A stretch of 64,000 nt of DNA from Platycnemis pennipes (GCA_933228895.1 OW121852.1:134225544-134289543), one strand, 5' to 3'. Counted from the first letter of the stretch, positions 1 through 9,414 are shown. Notes: generated by a model not told the origin, from the sequence alone. Numbers and translations: made by a program.

Positions 1-308
1 AGGGAGGAGGGGGGGGGGGGTGGGAGATTCAAGAGAACAGGGGGGAAGAGGGGAACAATCAACTTTCAAAGGCAAGTTGGAGAAACTCGGTGCAGTAGCC
101 CAATTGGTGCATCAGGAGAGCAGTGGAGATTAAATGATATGAACCTGTCAGCCCCTCCATTTTATGGTTTACCAAAAACCCACACAGTAAATGCACCCGT
201 ATGACCAATAGTTTCCCATTTCACTGCCTCCTCTCATAAGCTTGCCATTTGACTAAATCCTCTCCTCAGAGATTACTCTGGGTTTGAGTGGAGTGTTAAG
301 AACTTGTT
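1..308. other. No gene seen; G-rich tract then unique-looking sequence
   Basis: The window opens with a purine/G-rich tract (about 1-55). The rest has no long frame. It directly precedes the Penelope-like RT fragment at 309, so part of it may be older sequence of the same element, but I see no conserved motif in it. Confidence 0.4.
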
Positions 309-881
309 ATGAAGATTGTGGAAGAATATGTTGATAACATTGTACACCTTAGGACGAGTAGCTACCTACAGCTTGACAATTTTATAGTTTTATTAAGTAG
401 CCTACATGAATCAATTCATTTCACAGAGGAAACTGGGGGGGTTGAAAATTTTTCAGATTCGACAGTCGATATTATTCTTCTGGGTTGCATGACTTCTCAA
501 TTAATAAGGAAAAAATCCTTTGCCGACGCTATAAGCCTTGATGATTCTTGCCACCACCACACATATAAAATGCCAACATTCCACTCCTTAATACACCACC
601 TGGTTTCTGTTCCCATGCCTAAATTAACTTTCAACAAAGAGATATCAATAATTAAATCTATTGCCATTCACAACGATTATAAAACTGTAACTATTAATAA
701 TATGCTGGATAGGAAGTTCAAACAACGCACATTAAAATCCATTATGACTATGTCCTCAATGGTCGATAGGACAGCTAAATCATTTAAAACACAAAATACC
801 ATTTCTTGTGAGTCATGTCCTTCCCCCCCCCCCCTTCCACTTCTTCCCCCACCCCATCATCCATCCCATACCTGTATATAA
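309..881 (+). pseudogene. Penelope-like element reverse transcriptase, C-terminal fragment
   Basis: The 190-residue frame reads like the end of a Penelope-like (PLE) reverse transcriptase. Residues 7-16 (YVDNIVHLRT) sit where the catalytic YVDD box is expected, with the second Asp replaced by Asn. After it come LDNFIVLLSSLHESIHFTEE and a thumb-like part with FADAI, CHHHTYKM and LVSVPMPK, a pattern I associate with insect PLEs. The upstream RT motifs and the GIY-YIG endonuclease are missing. The last residues are encoded by a C-rich tract (about 820-860) that belongs to the untranslated end. The changed catalytic residue and the truncation make it a dead copy. The methionine at 309 is just the first ATG in the frame, not a biological start. 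The family call is from memory of conserved motifs. Confidence 0.7.
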
Positions 882-965
882 GACGCAAAGTTGATTGCAA
901 CTTCACCTTGATAATGGCAATGTCTTGCTGAAACCTGGGTCGGTGTAATAAACTTATTGTGATAA
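882..965 (+). other. Penelope-like 3' end with hammerhead-like core
   Basis: Downstream of the PLE fragment and a C-rich tract lies TTGATAATGGCA...TGCTGAAACC (about 908-934), then GGTGTAATAAACTTATTGTG. It has the layout of a hammerhead ribozyme core (CUGANGA, stem II, GAAAC) with decayed bases. A similar layout follows the second PLE at 9242. PLEs are known to carry hammerhead motifs in their terminal repeats; applying that to this copy is inference. Confidence 0.35.
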
Positions 966-1260
966 TTTACTCAGTATTTCTGTGATAACACTGTCTGTAG
1001 CAGCCAAGGCGGACAGACGATGCGGCGCAATTGCCATTCATTTGTCGAGCCCGATCCACCAGAGGGGAGCAACGGCAACGGGAGGAAAAAGAGAAAGGCA
1101 GTTCTCCCGCGGCCGTTGAGACACTCTGCTCGACCAACGCTCGGGTCCACCGTCCGGCGCCAATCGTTTAGCGAGAATACATTGCTGTAGTTCGGCGGTA
1201 CAATAAACACGCTTTTACCAGAACGGCTGTTGTTAACATTATTTGTGGGCGCACAAACCC
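966..1260. other. No gene seen
   Basis: This stretch is GC-richer than its neighbours. A minus-strand open frame (971-1291) has no recognisable domain, and its 5' end overlaps the LINE remnant that follows on the plus strand. I see nothing supported here. Confidence 0.3.
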
Positions 1261-1261
1261 C

Positions 1262-1720
1262 CATACTGTCCAACATATTTTCTGAAAACAAATTTGGCTT
1301 CCGAAATGGAAAGTCAACAGAGCAGGCTCTCCTTATTGCAATTTACCTTCAGCAAATAAACTCCAGTCAAAAAGTAATGGGAATATTTTTTGACCTGACT
1401 TAGGCATTTGATGTTATTAGAGCATGAGAATCTTTTAATCAAATGTGATGTCATAGGTATAAGAGGTACTGCTCAGCTACGGTTAAAAACTTATCTAAGA
1501 AATTGCAAAACAGATGAGTAGCCGTGCGGAAGTATGGTATTTATTCCTCTCCTCATTACTGCGGGTAGAGAAGGGAGTACCTCAAGGCTCTGCACTGGGA
1601 CCTGTCCTCTCTCTAATTTACATCAGCCATCTTCCATATAAATTACAGGTAAACCCCATACAAAAATGTGTCCCATTTGCTGATTACATGAGTGCCGTAC
1701 CGCACAATAAACTTTTAAGT
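1262..1720 (+). pseudogene. LINE reverse transcriptase fragment (jockey/CR1-like), broken
   Basis: Conceptual translation shows a decayed LINE reverse transcriptase. About 1280-1300 encodes FGFRNGKSTEQALL (RT fingers), followed by GIFFDLT*AFD, the catalytic Asp region with a stop inside it. After frame changes, about 1573-1640 encodes GVPQGSALGPVLSLIYISHLP, the RT block that precedes the YADD box. At about 1679-1690 FADYMS replaces the FADD-type active site. Several stops and frameshifts separate these pieces, so no single frame spans them. Endonuclease and C-terminal parts are absent. The clade (jockey or CR1) is inferred from block spacing. Confidence 0.7.
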
Positions 1721-2026
1721 GAAGTCTTTGCTCCTGACCAATTCCATTTCAACTCAGGCAGAGGGGGGGGTCAGGTTACCCTCTTCTATTCTTTTGAAAA
1801 AATTATATTAGTTATTCCTACATGACAGAATAATCATTCCACAAAAAGTTTAGGGAAAAAAATTTTTTGACCGATTTACAGCATTTTGAAAATCTGCAAA
1901 AATGCCTCTAATTGTGAAAGGGGAGCAGGATGCAATTTTTCAAATTTCTATTGCTCTGAAACTATTTGGACTGGAACCTTCTACTTTTCTTTGTTTTGAA
2001 GCTCTTTGGCATTTAGCTCTTTAAGC

Positions 2027-2693
2027 CTATTTGCTGCTTTTGTCTCCCAAGTGGCAAACACTTGGGGAGAGGCCAACATTTTGGTATACCACGCAGTCAA
2101 TTTCCCAGAGGACGGACGTTTCCGTCAAGATCATATCTACGATGCCATTCAACTGGGGCAGCTGATGGTCCCGCAGAGAAATTTTATCATGAATATTTCT
2201 CTGTCTGGTAGTCGTCTCATCATAGTTTAACGTGCTTTCAAACCGCTTAAATAGATCAGAATCGGCCTTCAGCTTGTCTTCTTTCACCGAAATATCGGCA
2301 GAAGCCACGACAGTAGGAGGTACATCTGCCTTTGTAGGAGATGAGAGCCTTGGCCAGTGGTGTACTACTCGGACCTTGCGGTTGGGATGTCGTTTTCTTG
2401 CGCAGGTGATTGGCGTAGTCATGCAGACTCTGCTGCGACAGATGGTTATATTCAGGATGCATCTCACACCACAAAGAGTGCATCCTCGTCATGTATCCCC
2501 TGCGATTTGGCTCACTGGCAGCATGGCAAGCTAGAAGGTCTCCCCTCAGGGTCTCCGTCCACTCCGTGCCAGCTCCCTTTTTTGATGACATAGATATGCC
2601 CCACCCATCTATACTGGGGCCCTCATTCGAGAGGGGCCAGTTGTGGGAGGCGTTACCAGATTTCTTCGGAACCCAGTTATTCCGTGAGAGGGG
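2027..2693 (-). pseudogene. LINE-derived fragment upstream of the RT (R2-like?), frameshifted
   Basis: Two overlapping minus-strand frames (2591-2256, then 2467-2027) read as one protein broken by a frameshift near 2400. The first carries SEPNRRGYMTRMHSLWCEMHP and LSQQSLHDYANHLRKK. The second carries LPQLNGIVDMILTETSVLWEID. I associate this order (an RGYM-x-RM...LW block, then a helical block) with the region before the reverse transcriptase in R2-like LINE proteins. No RT motif is visible here, so it is a fragment. The family assignment is from memory and moderate at best. Confidence 0.4.
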
Positions 2694-2699
2694 ACGTTA

Positions 2700-3077
2700 A
2701 CCCCACAAGCAGACAGTCACCATTAGCTGACTAAAGCCATACCAGGGATGGCACGAGGAGGCCGGTGGTCCATTTTTGACCCCTTATTATTATTATTTAA
2801 GTTTCCATTAAGTAACATCCACCACTTGAGTCCCTTCGGCTAGCATCAGGCTTCATTGCCGTCATAATGACTGGAGACTCAAGAGGGGTTTGGCAGTTTT
2901 CGTAGCCACTTCCGGCGCACATTGGATGAGTGGCTACGCTGCTTCGGGATCGTGCGTACGCAGCCGTCGGAGAGGGCCCAAGATGACAGGCCTTGTGCAT
3001 GCATGTTAATTACATATTATTAAAGAGGTGAGGTTTTCCTTCACTACGACTGATGCACGATTCCTCTCCTGGAGCAG
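2700..3077. other. No gene seen; short TTA microsatellite
   Basis: This contains a (TTA)n tract at about 2785-2800 and GC-richer sequence after it that may be an old interspersed repeat. No frame or RNA motif can be supported. The end of this stretch (about 3055-3077) is a pyrimidine-rich run ending in GGAGCAG, a possible splice acceptor for the exon at 3078. Confidence 0.3.
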
Positions 3078-3386
3078 GTGCAGTACTTCCTCAAGGTGCT
3101 GGAGGGCAGTGTGGTGCTTCCTACCATCGACGAGATGCTCACCGAAGAGGTGGCGGGACGTGAAGGGGGGCCAGGAGACAAGAGGAAGATGCATCACTTG
3201 ATACAGCGCCAGTGGGCGTATTTCGAGGCGTTGGCAACGTCCGCTTGCCTCAAGAAACTACCCCCAGTTGTCGAGAGGATGGTGACCGACTCCATCGTGA
3301 CAATGCTTCATGATGTGGCCAACTTCAAGAAATACAGATACACAGTGGTGGACAGTGAGACATTCACCAAAGTCAGAGTGCTGTGA
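3078..3386 (+). CDS. Unrecognised host gene, probable 3'-terminal exon
   Basis: About 102 codons of unbroken, GC-rich frame begin right after a plausible acceptor (..CTCCTGGAGCAG) and end at TGA 3384-3386. The protein is mostly helical and charged: VQYFLKVLEGSVVLPTIDE, an acidic linker with KRK, then HHLIQRQWAYFEALAT, LKKLPPVVERMVTDSIVTML, and a C terminus ending FTKVRVL. It has no repeats and no transposon hallmarks. Composition differs sharply from the AT-rich flanks. An AATAAA lies 222 bases after the stop. I do not recognise the family and found no upstream exons; these may lie left of the window or be hidden among the repeats. It could also be a retrogene fragment. The frame, composition and poly(A) signal are what support it. 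Confidence 0.5.
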   Translation: MQYFLKVLEGSVVLPTIDEMLTEEVAGREGGPGDKRKMHHLIQRQWAYFEALATSACLKKLPPVVERMVTDSIVTMLHDVANFKKYRYTVVDSETFTKVRVL

Positions 3387-3607
3387 GACGACTTGCATTA
3401 TTACGTGGTGACAGCCGACAGAGGAGTACATGGCCCTCCTTCGGAACGAGCTAACACTCAACTCAGGCCCTTGATCCACATTCAGAATGGAATATTGAAT
3501 CAGTTGAGGAACGCATTTTGCTCTAAACGAAATCCAACATATCCATGAGGTGGTGGTTCAGAAAACTAAACTAAAAAAGATGGTTTCTGATACATAAAAA
3601 TTAGTTC

Positions 3608-3613
3608 AATAAA
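3608..3613 (+). terminator. Candidate polyadenylation signal AATAAA
   Basis: AATAAA occurs in TTCAATAAACCTATG, 222 bases downstream of the stop of the unrecognised terminal exon. The spacing suits a short 3' UTR. The motif is common in AT-rich DNA, so it is only supportive. Confidence 0.4.
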
Positions 3614-3639
3614 CCTATGTACCTCCAAATTTAGCTACA

Positions 3640-4480
3640 CTGGCAAGAAAAGCCATATTAAGCGACAGTATGGGAATATAACACTTCAGAAAATAAAATA
3701 TGTGATCTGTGCAATTTCATTTCAAAGATATCAATAAGAAATTTCCTGTAATTTACAAACAATCATGTATTTGTAGATAATAAAATTGATTTTACTCATA
3801 TTTAATCCAAAACTGAAATGTTATTTGGTTATAACTCTTTACTCTTCAGTCTACCAAAAAGTCGACAATTTGAAATACACATATTTTAGCCCTTTGCACT
3901 TCTATAGCCTGAGGAGCAAAAGCAGATATTATATAGGCCACACGTACAGAGTTTTAATGATATGGGCCTAACAAGCTCATCTTTCGCAAGCATTGCACTT
4001 TTTGACTTTGCAAAACTGTATGAAGTCTTCAGAATCATGGCACCAATAATTAAAACCTTACATATGGGAGGAATTGCACCTCGTTGGTCACCTAACCTTA
4101 AATCCTCCAGTCATCGCAACATATACGTACTGTTCATCGGCACTCTGTTACGTGTTGGGGTTAGTTTTGATCTCTGAAATGACAATTGGGACTCTGCATC
4201 TTCTGCTCGATCCTTCCCATTACCTCTCCCTTCAGCCAAGCACACTTTACATTCAAGTTTCATTTCAATGAGTAAGAAAGCGATTCCCACATTAGAGTAG
4301 GTACTTAAAATATATTGAATTCTGTGAAAATTGTGATGAAATGTAAACAAAAATAATCAGAGGCAACGACAAGCATTGGGAAGAAAAGACTAACTTTCAG
4401 CAATGAAGCAATGGAAAATTACACCAGAAAGAATTACCTTGAGGTTGGAGTAACAAAAATGCACAAAATATTATGCCAAT
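3640..4480. other. AT-rich stretch, no gene seen
   Basis: There are only short, featureless frames on both strands and no recognisable repeat ends. It separates two convergent candidate genes: the plus-strand exon ending at 3386 and the minus-strand microprotein at 4637-4822. Confidence 0.35.
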
Positions 4481-4488
4481 TGGTAAAA

Positions 4489-4494
4489 TTTATT
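4489..4494 (-). terminator. Candidate minus-strand polyadenylation signal
   Basis: AATAAA reads on the minus strand (in ACCTAATAAATTTTACC), about 143 bases past the stop codon of the 61-residue frame at 4637-4822. It is consistent with a short transcript ending here. Confidence 0.35.
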
Positions 4495-4636
4495 AGGTAC
4501 TGCATTCATATGGCATGAGGGCAATGAAATGGATGAGCAAATATCCTCACGAGAATGTCAGTGTTCAACTTTCGATGTTTACCCCACTTAGGAATCCTTT
4601 AAGAGTGGAAACACATGCCCAAAACTGCCACCTTCA

Positions 4637-4822
4637 CTAATTTCTGCGAGGTTTGTTCACAAGTTTCGACACGTCCAAGCCCATCACTAGTTTCTCAAGC
4701 TCCTTCCTACCATCTGGCTTCAAGTGACGCCACATCTCCTCCAACTTTTTCCGTTGGTATTTCTGAAAGAGCACAAAGAAGGCAAGAATCACAATTATTT
4801 CCCATAGTATTTTCATCGCCAT
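4637..4822 (-). CDS. Candidate small membrane protein (61 residues)
   Basis: This minus-strand frame opens with ATGGCGATG in a reasonable start context (GGCTGGGATGG). It encodes MAMKILWEIIVILAFFVLFQ, a clear N-terminal transmembrane helix of about 16 hydrophobic residues. A strongly basic, helical tail follows (KYQRKKLEEMW, KPDGRKELEKLV, KLVNKPRRN). The topology is one helix plus a charged cytosolic or matrix tail, as in many conserved arthropod and vertebrate microproteins of the ER or mitochondria. A poly(A) signal lies 143 bases downstream. I do not recognise the family. Against it: the frame is short, and a chance hydrophobic stretch in AT-rich DNA is possible. The orderly charge pattern and low-complexity-free sequence favour a real gene. 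Confidence 0.4.
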   Translation of the reverse strand: MAMKILWEIIVILAFFVLFQKYQRKKLEEMWRHLKPDGRKELEKLVMGLDVSKLVNKPRRN

Positions 4823-4879
4823 CCCAGCCTCATTACTCTCTATTTGAAAATAAACGTAACCCCTACAATCATTAGACTA

Positions 4880-5205
4880 TTTGCTGACTTTCCCCTCCTT
4901 GGACAAGTCAATCGAAATCGGTATCAGTTGCAATCCCTTCACATTGCAATGACACAAACCTGTGCCGGCCTTGGTACACGTTCTCAAACCCCTTCCACTT
5001 TGCCCACCAGGAATTTCACCTCGAATTTCTTTGCAATGTGAACATGCTCACGCATAACCAAATGATGAACTCAGCTTCTCCATTCCGCAGCAACTGTACG
5101 AGGGGTGACAACACTGCTCACATTCCCATCAAAAGGCAAGTAAGCGTGTACTTTTAACAGTTATTCTGAAGGCTGCTGGGCACGCACGTGTGAATTCCAC
5201 ACACA
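4880..5205. other. No gene seen
   Basis: Mixed-composition sequence with only short frames. On the minus strand it lies upstream of the microprotein start and would hold its 5' UTR or promoter if that gene is real; no motif stands out. Confidence 0.3.
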
Positions 5206-5211
5206 CTCAGA

Positions 5212-5262
5212 ATGTGAACTTCACACTTCACATGTGAACTTCACACTTCAGATGTGAACTTT
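5212..5262. repeat. 20-bp tandem repeat, 2.5 copies
   Basis: ATGTGAACTTCACACTTCAC starts at 5212, 5232 (last base changed) and 5252 (partial). The unit itself contains the inverted pair GTGAA/TTCAC. Confidence 0.7.
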
Positions 5263-5607
5263 ATTCAATACCTATGTCACATGGTGGTATGCGTTACATG
5301 CTCCTTTCATCCCTTCCAAATATCTTTGGGAACTGAGAGACAGGCCTTAAATATTTGGGGTTCAGTGAAGAGAACGTCTCTCACGGAGACTTCACTCTGA
5401 GAAAGTCACGAGCGAAGTAGGATGCAGTAGGCGTGGCCCAGCCTCTCAGCAGTGCACCTCGTGGCATGCAGCGATTTACTGATTCATTCAGTTACACAAG
5501 AGCAATAGCGAGGATGTGATTAGGATGGCAGCAGTGCAGAAGTGACTTTGGGCACTCCACTACACCAGAGAATGAAACTGGGAATCCCAACTATTTTTCG
5601 TATTTAA

Positions 5608-5901
5608 CCCATTTGCAACAATAAGCGTACTGGTACGCGCATTGGAACTGGCCTTGATCACCGCAAGCGTACTGGTAAGCATAATGTATTGCGTTAGTTT
5701 TCAGTGGATCCTGCTGCTCTCTGGTGGTGTTTTTGTTAACTTTTTGGCCCGTTATCAGTGCCTGTTTGCAGCTGCCATCTTGACGGCTTTTTTGGCAAGT
5801 TTTTCCATGCATAACCATAGACAGTAACTTTTCTATCTTAAACGTAAAAGCCGGTGGTGTTTTAGGGTTGATTTAAATACCAGGGCGAGGATGCGAATGG
5901 G
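5608..5901. mobile_element. piggyBac-type MITE with TTAA duplication
   Basis: The 294-bp unit is flanked on both sides by TTAA (5604-5607 and 5902-5905). It has inverted ends CCCATTTGCAAC (left) and, read from the right, CCCATTCGCATC. TTAA target duplication with CCC/CCY ends is the signature of piggyBac-superfamily elements. Inside, AAGCGTACTGGTA(C/A)GC is repeated (about 5623 and 5664). No transposase frame is present, so it is non-autonomous. Confidence 0.75.
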
Positions 5902-5981
5902 TTAAGATCATCAATACCTTTTATTGGATATTAAACAACTATGTTGATATTAAACAAAACTTGAAGAGGTGAAATAGTTCT

Positions 5982-6240
5982 GTTACCTAGGCAGCAGAGT
6001 AACCAACGATGGATGAAGCAAGAAAGAAATAGTTAGTATAATAGCCCAGGCAAAGAGGGCATTCTATCAAAAGAAGAATCTCCTTACAGCTGGAAATACA
6101 AGCGTAGAAGTAAGGAAACAATTATCAGGATGTACATTGGAGCATGTTTCTTTACGGAAATGAGGCATGGACAATAAGAGCGGTGGAGAAGAAAAGGGTA
6201 GAAGCATTTGAAATGTGGTGCTACCGAAGAATGATCACTG
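5982..6240 (+). pseudogene. RTE-like LINE fragment, RT C-terminal side
   Basis: Translation after GCAGCAGAGTAACC gives SRVTNDG, then KKEIVSIIAQAKRAFYQKKN, NTSVEVRKQL and, after frame changes, an EAFEMWCYRRM-like end. This is the thumb region of the same LINE family seen at 28950-33420; the DNA around 5990-6030 nearly matches 30487-30524 (CGATGGATGAAGCAAGAAAG in both). Stops and frameshifts are frequent. It supplies the part of the element that is interrupted at 30525. Confidence 0.65.
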
Positions 6241-6417
6241 GTACCCTATCAGGACATACAGACTGTTATACATGGAATAGTCCAACGGCAGTGGAGTGAC
6301 GTATGGACAACCATGACAAATAACAAATTGCGAGTTATCAAACCGGTTACGTCAGTCATTTCTGTCGGTAGGAGTCGTAGGGAGGAGGTCATCATTGCAA
6401 GACTGAGCATCGGCCAC

Positions 6418-6512
6418 TCGCTCCGCTCCGGAGTGGAGCAGTAAGCCCTGGTGAACCTCTTCATCGCTCCGGAGCAGAGCAACAATGATACGGGACACAC
6501 CGCTCCGCTCCG
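6418..6512. repeat. CGCTCCG-rich inverted/direct repeat
   Basis: CGCTCCGCTCCG occurs at about 6419 and 6501, and CGCTCCGGAG with partly palindromic CTCCGGAGTGGAG between them. This is GC-rich short repetition within otherwise AT-rich sequence. No function is evident. Confidence 0.4.
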
Positions 6513-6519
6513 ATTCCCT

Positions 6520-7140
6520 GGATGTAGACAGCATCACAGCCACTGCTCTTCATCCTGTGCATTCTGGATATTGGGTCAAAAGTATCTTTGCAATTTATCA
6601 AAATGTTTCTGAGAGTCACTTGTCACCTTTGGAGTATCATGCAGAATTGCTTAATGCTTAGTGCGGAAAGTGCCACAGGCTCTTTTGCAGAAAATTATTG
6701 CCAGAAAGAAAATGTATAATTAGGCTAAAAATTTTTAAAATAAATTCAATGTGCAAATTAGTTAAATAGAATGTAACCTGAGGTTTGTACAAATAGAGTA
6801 AAGCATAAAATTATGCATCAATTAAATTTTTATTTACATTTGTAGCTTTCGGAAAAAGTCGCTCAGAGTGACGCCGCCGGCATTTTAATGAAAATTTTCC
6901 AGTGTCGCAGTGGGCAACGTTGGCACTTAAAGGGTTTAAGGCCACACAAACACTAGGGTAATCCCCTTAAAATCCAGTGGGAGAGCTGCCCTAAACACGC
7001 TAAAGAGGCCCACTTCCATGTTGGCAGTCGGAACACATTCTTGAATGTAAATTAAATTTAGAGCTAGCCTTCTACGTTTTTATGCATTAATTTATCGATT
7101 AAGGTGGAAGGAAAACCATTTCTAAAGGCAATCTTAGAAT
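6520..7140. other. No gene seen
   Basis: AT-rich sequence without a convincing frame. AGGGTTTAAGGCC...CACTAGGGTAATCCCCTT at about 6930-6975 faintly resembles sequence just past the LINE tail at 33450-33475, so it may be the end of another LINE copy. Confidence 0.3.
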
Positions 7141-7190
7141 CAAATTCAAAATGAGACTCAAGGGTGAATTTAAAGCAGTGAATTAAACAT

Positions 7191-7341
7191 TTGTACGTTC
7201 CACAATGTTTTAATATCATCGACACGTTTTTTCATAGTTTTGACACGATTAGTAATCATTATGAAGGTCTCAAGGCTTGATAATGATGCTAATTTTGTCG
7301 AAACAATGGTTGATTATCATAAAACAGTGGAACGTACAAAA
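7191..7341. repeat. Inverted-repeat element, about 150 bp
   Basis: The left arm TTGTACGTTCCACAATGTTT (7191 on) is matched in inverse by the right arm ending ...AAACAGTGGAACGTACAA (to 7341); the match extends about 30 bp with few changes, through TAATATCATCG / GATTATCATAA. This is the shape of a small MITE or foldback unit, or of inverted Penelope ends. No clear target duplication was seen. Confidence 0.5.
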
Positions 7342-7439
7342 CTTTTAATTCCTTTCCTCTCAGTGAGTTCCAAGTTAAGTCAGCAACTTTAAATCTGCAA
7401 ATTTAAGATTCAAGATTCAAATTTGAGAAAAACTGGATT

Positions 7440-7800
7440 TGATCCAGTTTGGCACTGAAGAGAAGACCCCAGCTCGATGCGGTGATTGTGACTGCCCTCT
7501 TACTGTGCGACACCTCCTGACGGAATGTGACAAGTACCGGCTTACGTGCAAAAGGCTAGGGGAGGCCTAGAATACGTTCTAGGCAATGAGCCTGATCCCC
7601 TAAGCCGTGTCAATATGTACTCTCCTTATGAAAACTGGCCTTTTAAATTCAATATAATGTACTTATAACATTTTTATGTTCTTTCATAATCTTCAACTGC
7701 CGCCTTATTAAGTTAGGAAAAAAATATTGATGCAATTAGATTGTGCGTGGTGCTAATGACCTTGGTCGTCGATGCACCCGTAATCCCTAGCCTACCTAAA
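7440..7800 (+). pseudogene. LINE 3' end (jockey/I-like), C-terminal Cys/His motif and A-rich tail
   Basis: About 7455-7545 encodes EKTPARCGDCDCPLTVRHLL followed by TECDKYR, the C-x2-C-x-C...H...C motif found at the C terminus of ORF2 in jockey- and I-type LINEs. The frame then stops. The remaining sequence to about 7800 ends in CCTACCTAAAAAAAATAC, consistent with a 3' UTR and A-rich tail. Everything upstream (endonuclease, RT, RNase H) is absent, so it is a 5'-truncated copy. Confidence 0.65.
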
Positions 7801-8070
7801 AAAAATACTTGGCAATTAATGTTCAAATCGTGACTATATATAAGTATTTGACCTGATTATTTTCATTGGTTTTTGGATTGAGTAAAGGATACTTCTTAGC
7901 CGCTACAATGAACTCCTTTGTCGACATTTCTCACAGCAATTTTGCCCTAGACTAGAGTGCACTGCATGCAGCGAAATGAAATATATTCGCGGCGTCACCG
8001 CATTCCGCTGTGCCAGGCGGGATTCACGTCGGTTTTCGTGCAGTGGTATCCCGCCATGTCTAGGGCAAGG

Positions 8071-8180
8071 GCCTACCCAAGTTGACACACTGGTTCCCGT
8101 CAGATCACCGAAGTTAAGCAACGTTGAGCCAGGATGGATATTGGATGGGTGACCTCCTCCACACCTCTACCACGGTGTTC
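8071..8180 (+). repeat. 5S rRNA-derived sequence (pseudogene or SINE head)
   Basis: The stretch GCCTACCC...TGGTTCCCGTC, then GATCACCGAAGTTAAGCAAC (internal promoter box A region), then GTTGAGCC and TTGGATGGGTGACC (intermediate element and box C region) follows 5S rRNA closely. The 3' end (CACACCTCTACCACGGTGTTC) has diverged from the expected CCTGGGAACACCGGGTG. It is not part of a tandem array here. It may be a single dispersed 5S pseudogene or the head of a 5S-derived (SINE3-type) element. Confidence 0.75.
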
Positions 8181-8454
8181 TAGTCCCCTGTCTGCGAGTG
8201 GTGGGCAGGCTAAATATGCGTGGGTGTAGGCACAATGGATCTGGAAGAGGTGCCTGAAGGGGGCTCCAGAAGGCCCCCCCCCCCTCTCACCCCCTCTCCA
8301 ATTTACATCCCGCCATGTGCTTTTGTGAATTCTGCTCCCTCGTCAGTATGTGCAGACCTTAACACCGGCCTAACTGATCATCCCCAACTCCGGATCCGCA
8401 TAAGTCGGTACTTAGTCTATACAGTTGAGGTTGGTGGGGGGAGAGGTTTTCTGT

Positions 8455-9075
8455 ATATGTAGATGTTTGGGGGGGGGGGAGGGGGGTCGGGAAAGCATGA
8501 GCCATCGGCCGGGAATGAGGAAGGGGGGATGGTGGTAGGAGAGCCTTCAGTGGGAGGATTCAGCGGTTGAAGATAGTGGTCCACAGAGGGAGGAGGGGGA
8601 GGCATACAAAAGGTCGTTTACAATGTTGCAATCAGCGTGCACACATGTTAGAATCTCCACTTGCTCTAGAACATCTAGCTTTCCTTTCAAAATGTTACAA
8701 GTCCGGGGAAAAATCACTTTCATGGCCGTTGTCGAAAAGATGCTTGGCAAAGTTTGATTTAGAATTTTGGTGTTTGAAACATGCAATGTGCTCTTTCACC
8801 CTCTCCAGGAACTTCCTTCCAATGTAAATCATTGAGCACTCACACTTAAGTTGGTTCACACCACTCCTTTCCAACTTTGGAATAATGTCTTGGGATGTAG
8901 GAAGTAGATTTTTTAGGTCCCAATTATTGTAAAAGGAGGGACTGATGCCATGTTTAGAGAAAACCTTGGTTGCTTGGAGGGACAAATTACCCAAGTATAG
9001 AAATTTCCTCCACTTATCACCACTGTCAAACTGGGAGAGGGTTCTATAAATGGTTTGGACAGCAATCTTTTCCAC
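8455..9075 (-). pseudogene. Penelope-like element, C-terminal GIY-YIG endonuclease part
   Basis: The minus-strand frame from 9075 encodes a region with FYNNWDLKNLLPTSQD, then ERSGVNQLKCECSMIYIGR (the GIY-YIG core, here SMIYIGR, preceded by a CxC pair). FLERVKEHIACF, SKSNFAKHLFDNGH and, after a frameshift near 8700-8780, LDVLEQVEILTCVHAD follow. This order matches the Penelope-like endonuclease domain. The frameshift and the missing RT make it a pseudogene. Downstream on the minus strand (8530-8455) is TTCCCGGCCGATGGCTCAT followed by a C-rich tract, the element's untranslated end. Confidence 0.75.
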
Positions 9076-9084
9076 TTTTTGTCG

Positions 9085-9320
9085 GTCTAATACATCGATG
9101 AGCTGCGATTCCCGGCCGATGGCTCATACTTGCCCCACCCTTCCCCCAAAACATCGACACGAGACGAAAACCCTTCCCCCCCCCCTCCCCACCCCATCAA
9201 CCTCAACTGAATACAAGCGACAATATTTCTGTAATTTGTACCTGATGATGACATGTCAACTGTCGAACCATGGTAGTAGTAGTGTGAAATAAATAATTGT
9301 GGAATTACAGTGGAGCCTCT
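9085..9320 (+). mobile_element. Inverted Penelope-like terminal segment with hammerhead-like core
   Basis: TTCCCGGCCGATGGCTCAT at about 9110 is the exact inverse of 8502-8520, and both lead into C-rich tracts. So the element's end is present twice, head to head around the coding remnant. Here it continues to CTGATGA (9242-9248), a short stem GACA...TGTC, then GAAC and GTGTGAAATAAATAATTGTG, which parallels the PLE end at 905-960. CTGATGA...GAA(A)C is the hammerhead core layout, with the last A changed to C. Confidence 0.55.
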
Positions 9321-9414
9321 GTGGTTGCTGAGGCAACCAGCAACCTATAACGAGATGAAAGTACGTTGAGTGTATGAATCTTTACTGTTCCCAGTCAACA
9401 CAGGCGTCGTGAAG

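Noticed and set aside
8071..8180. Functional 5S rRNA gene
   Set aside because: The 3' third has diverged, no T-run terminator follows and there is no tandem array.
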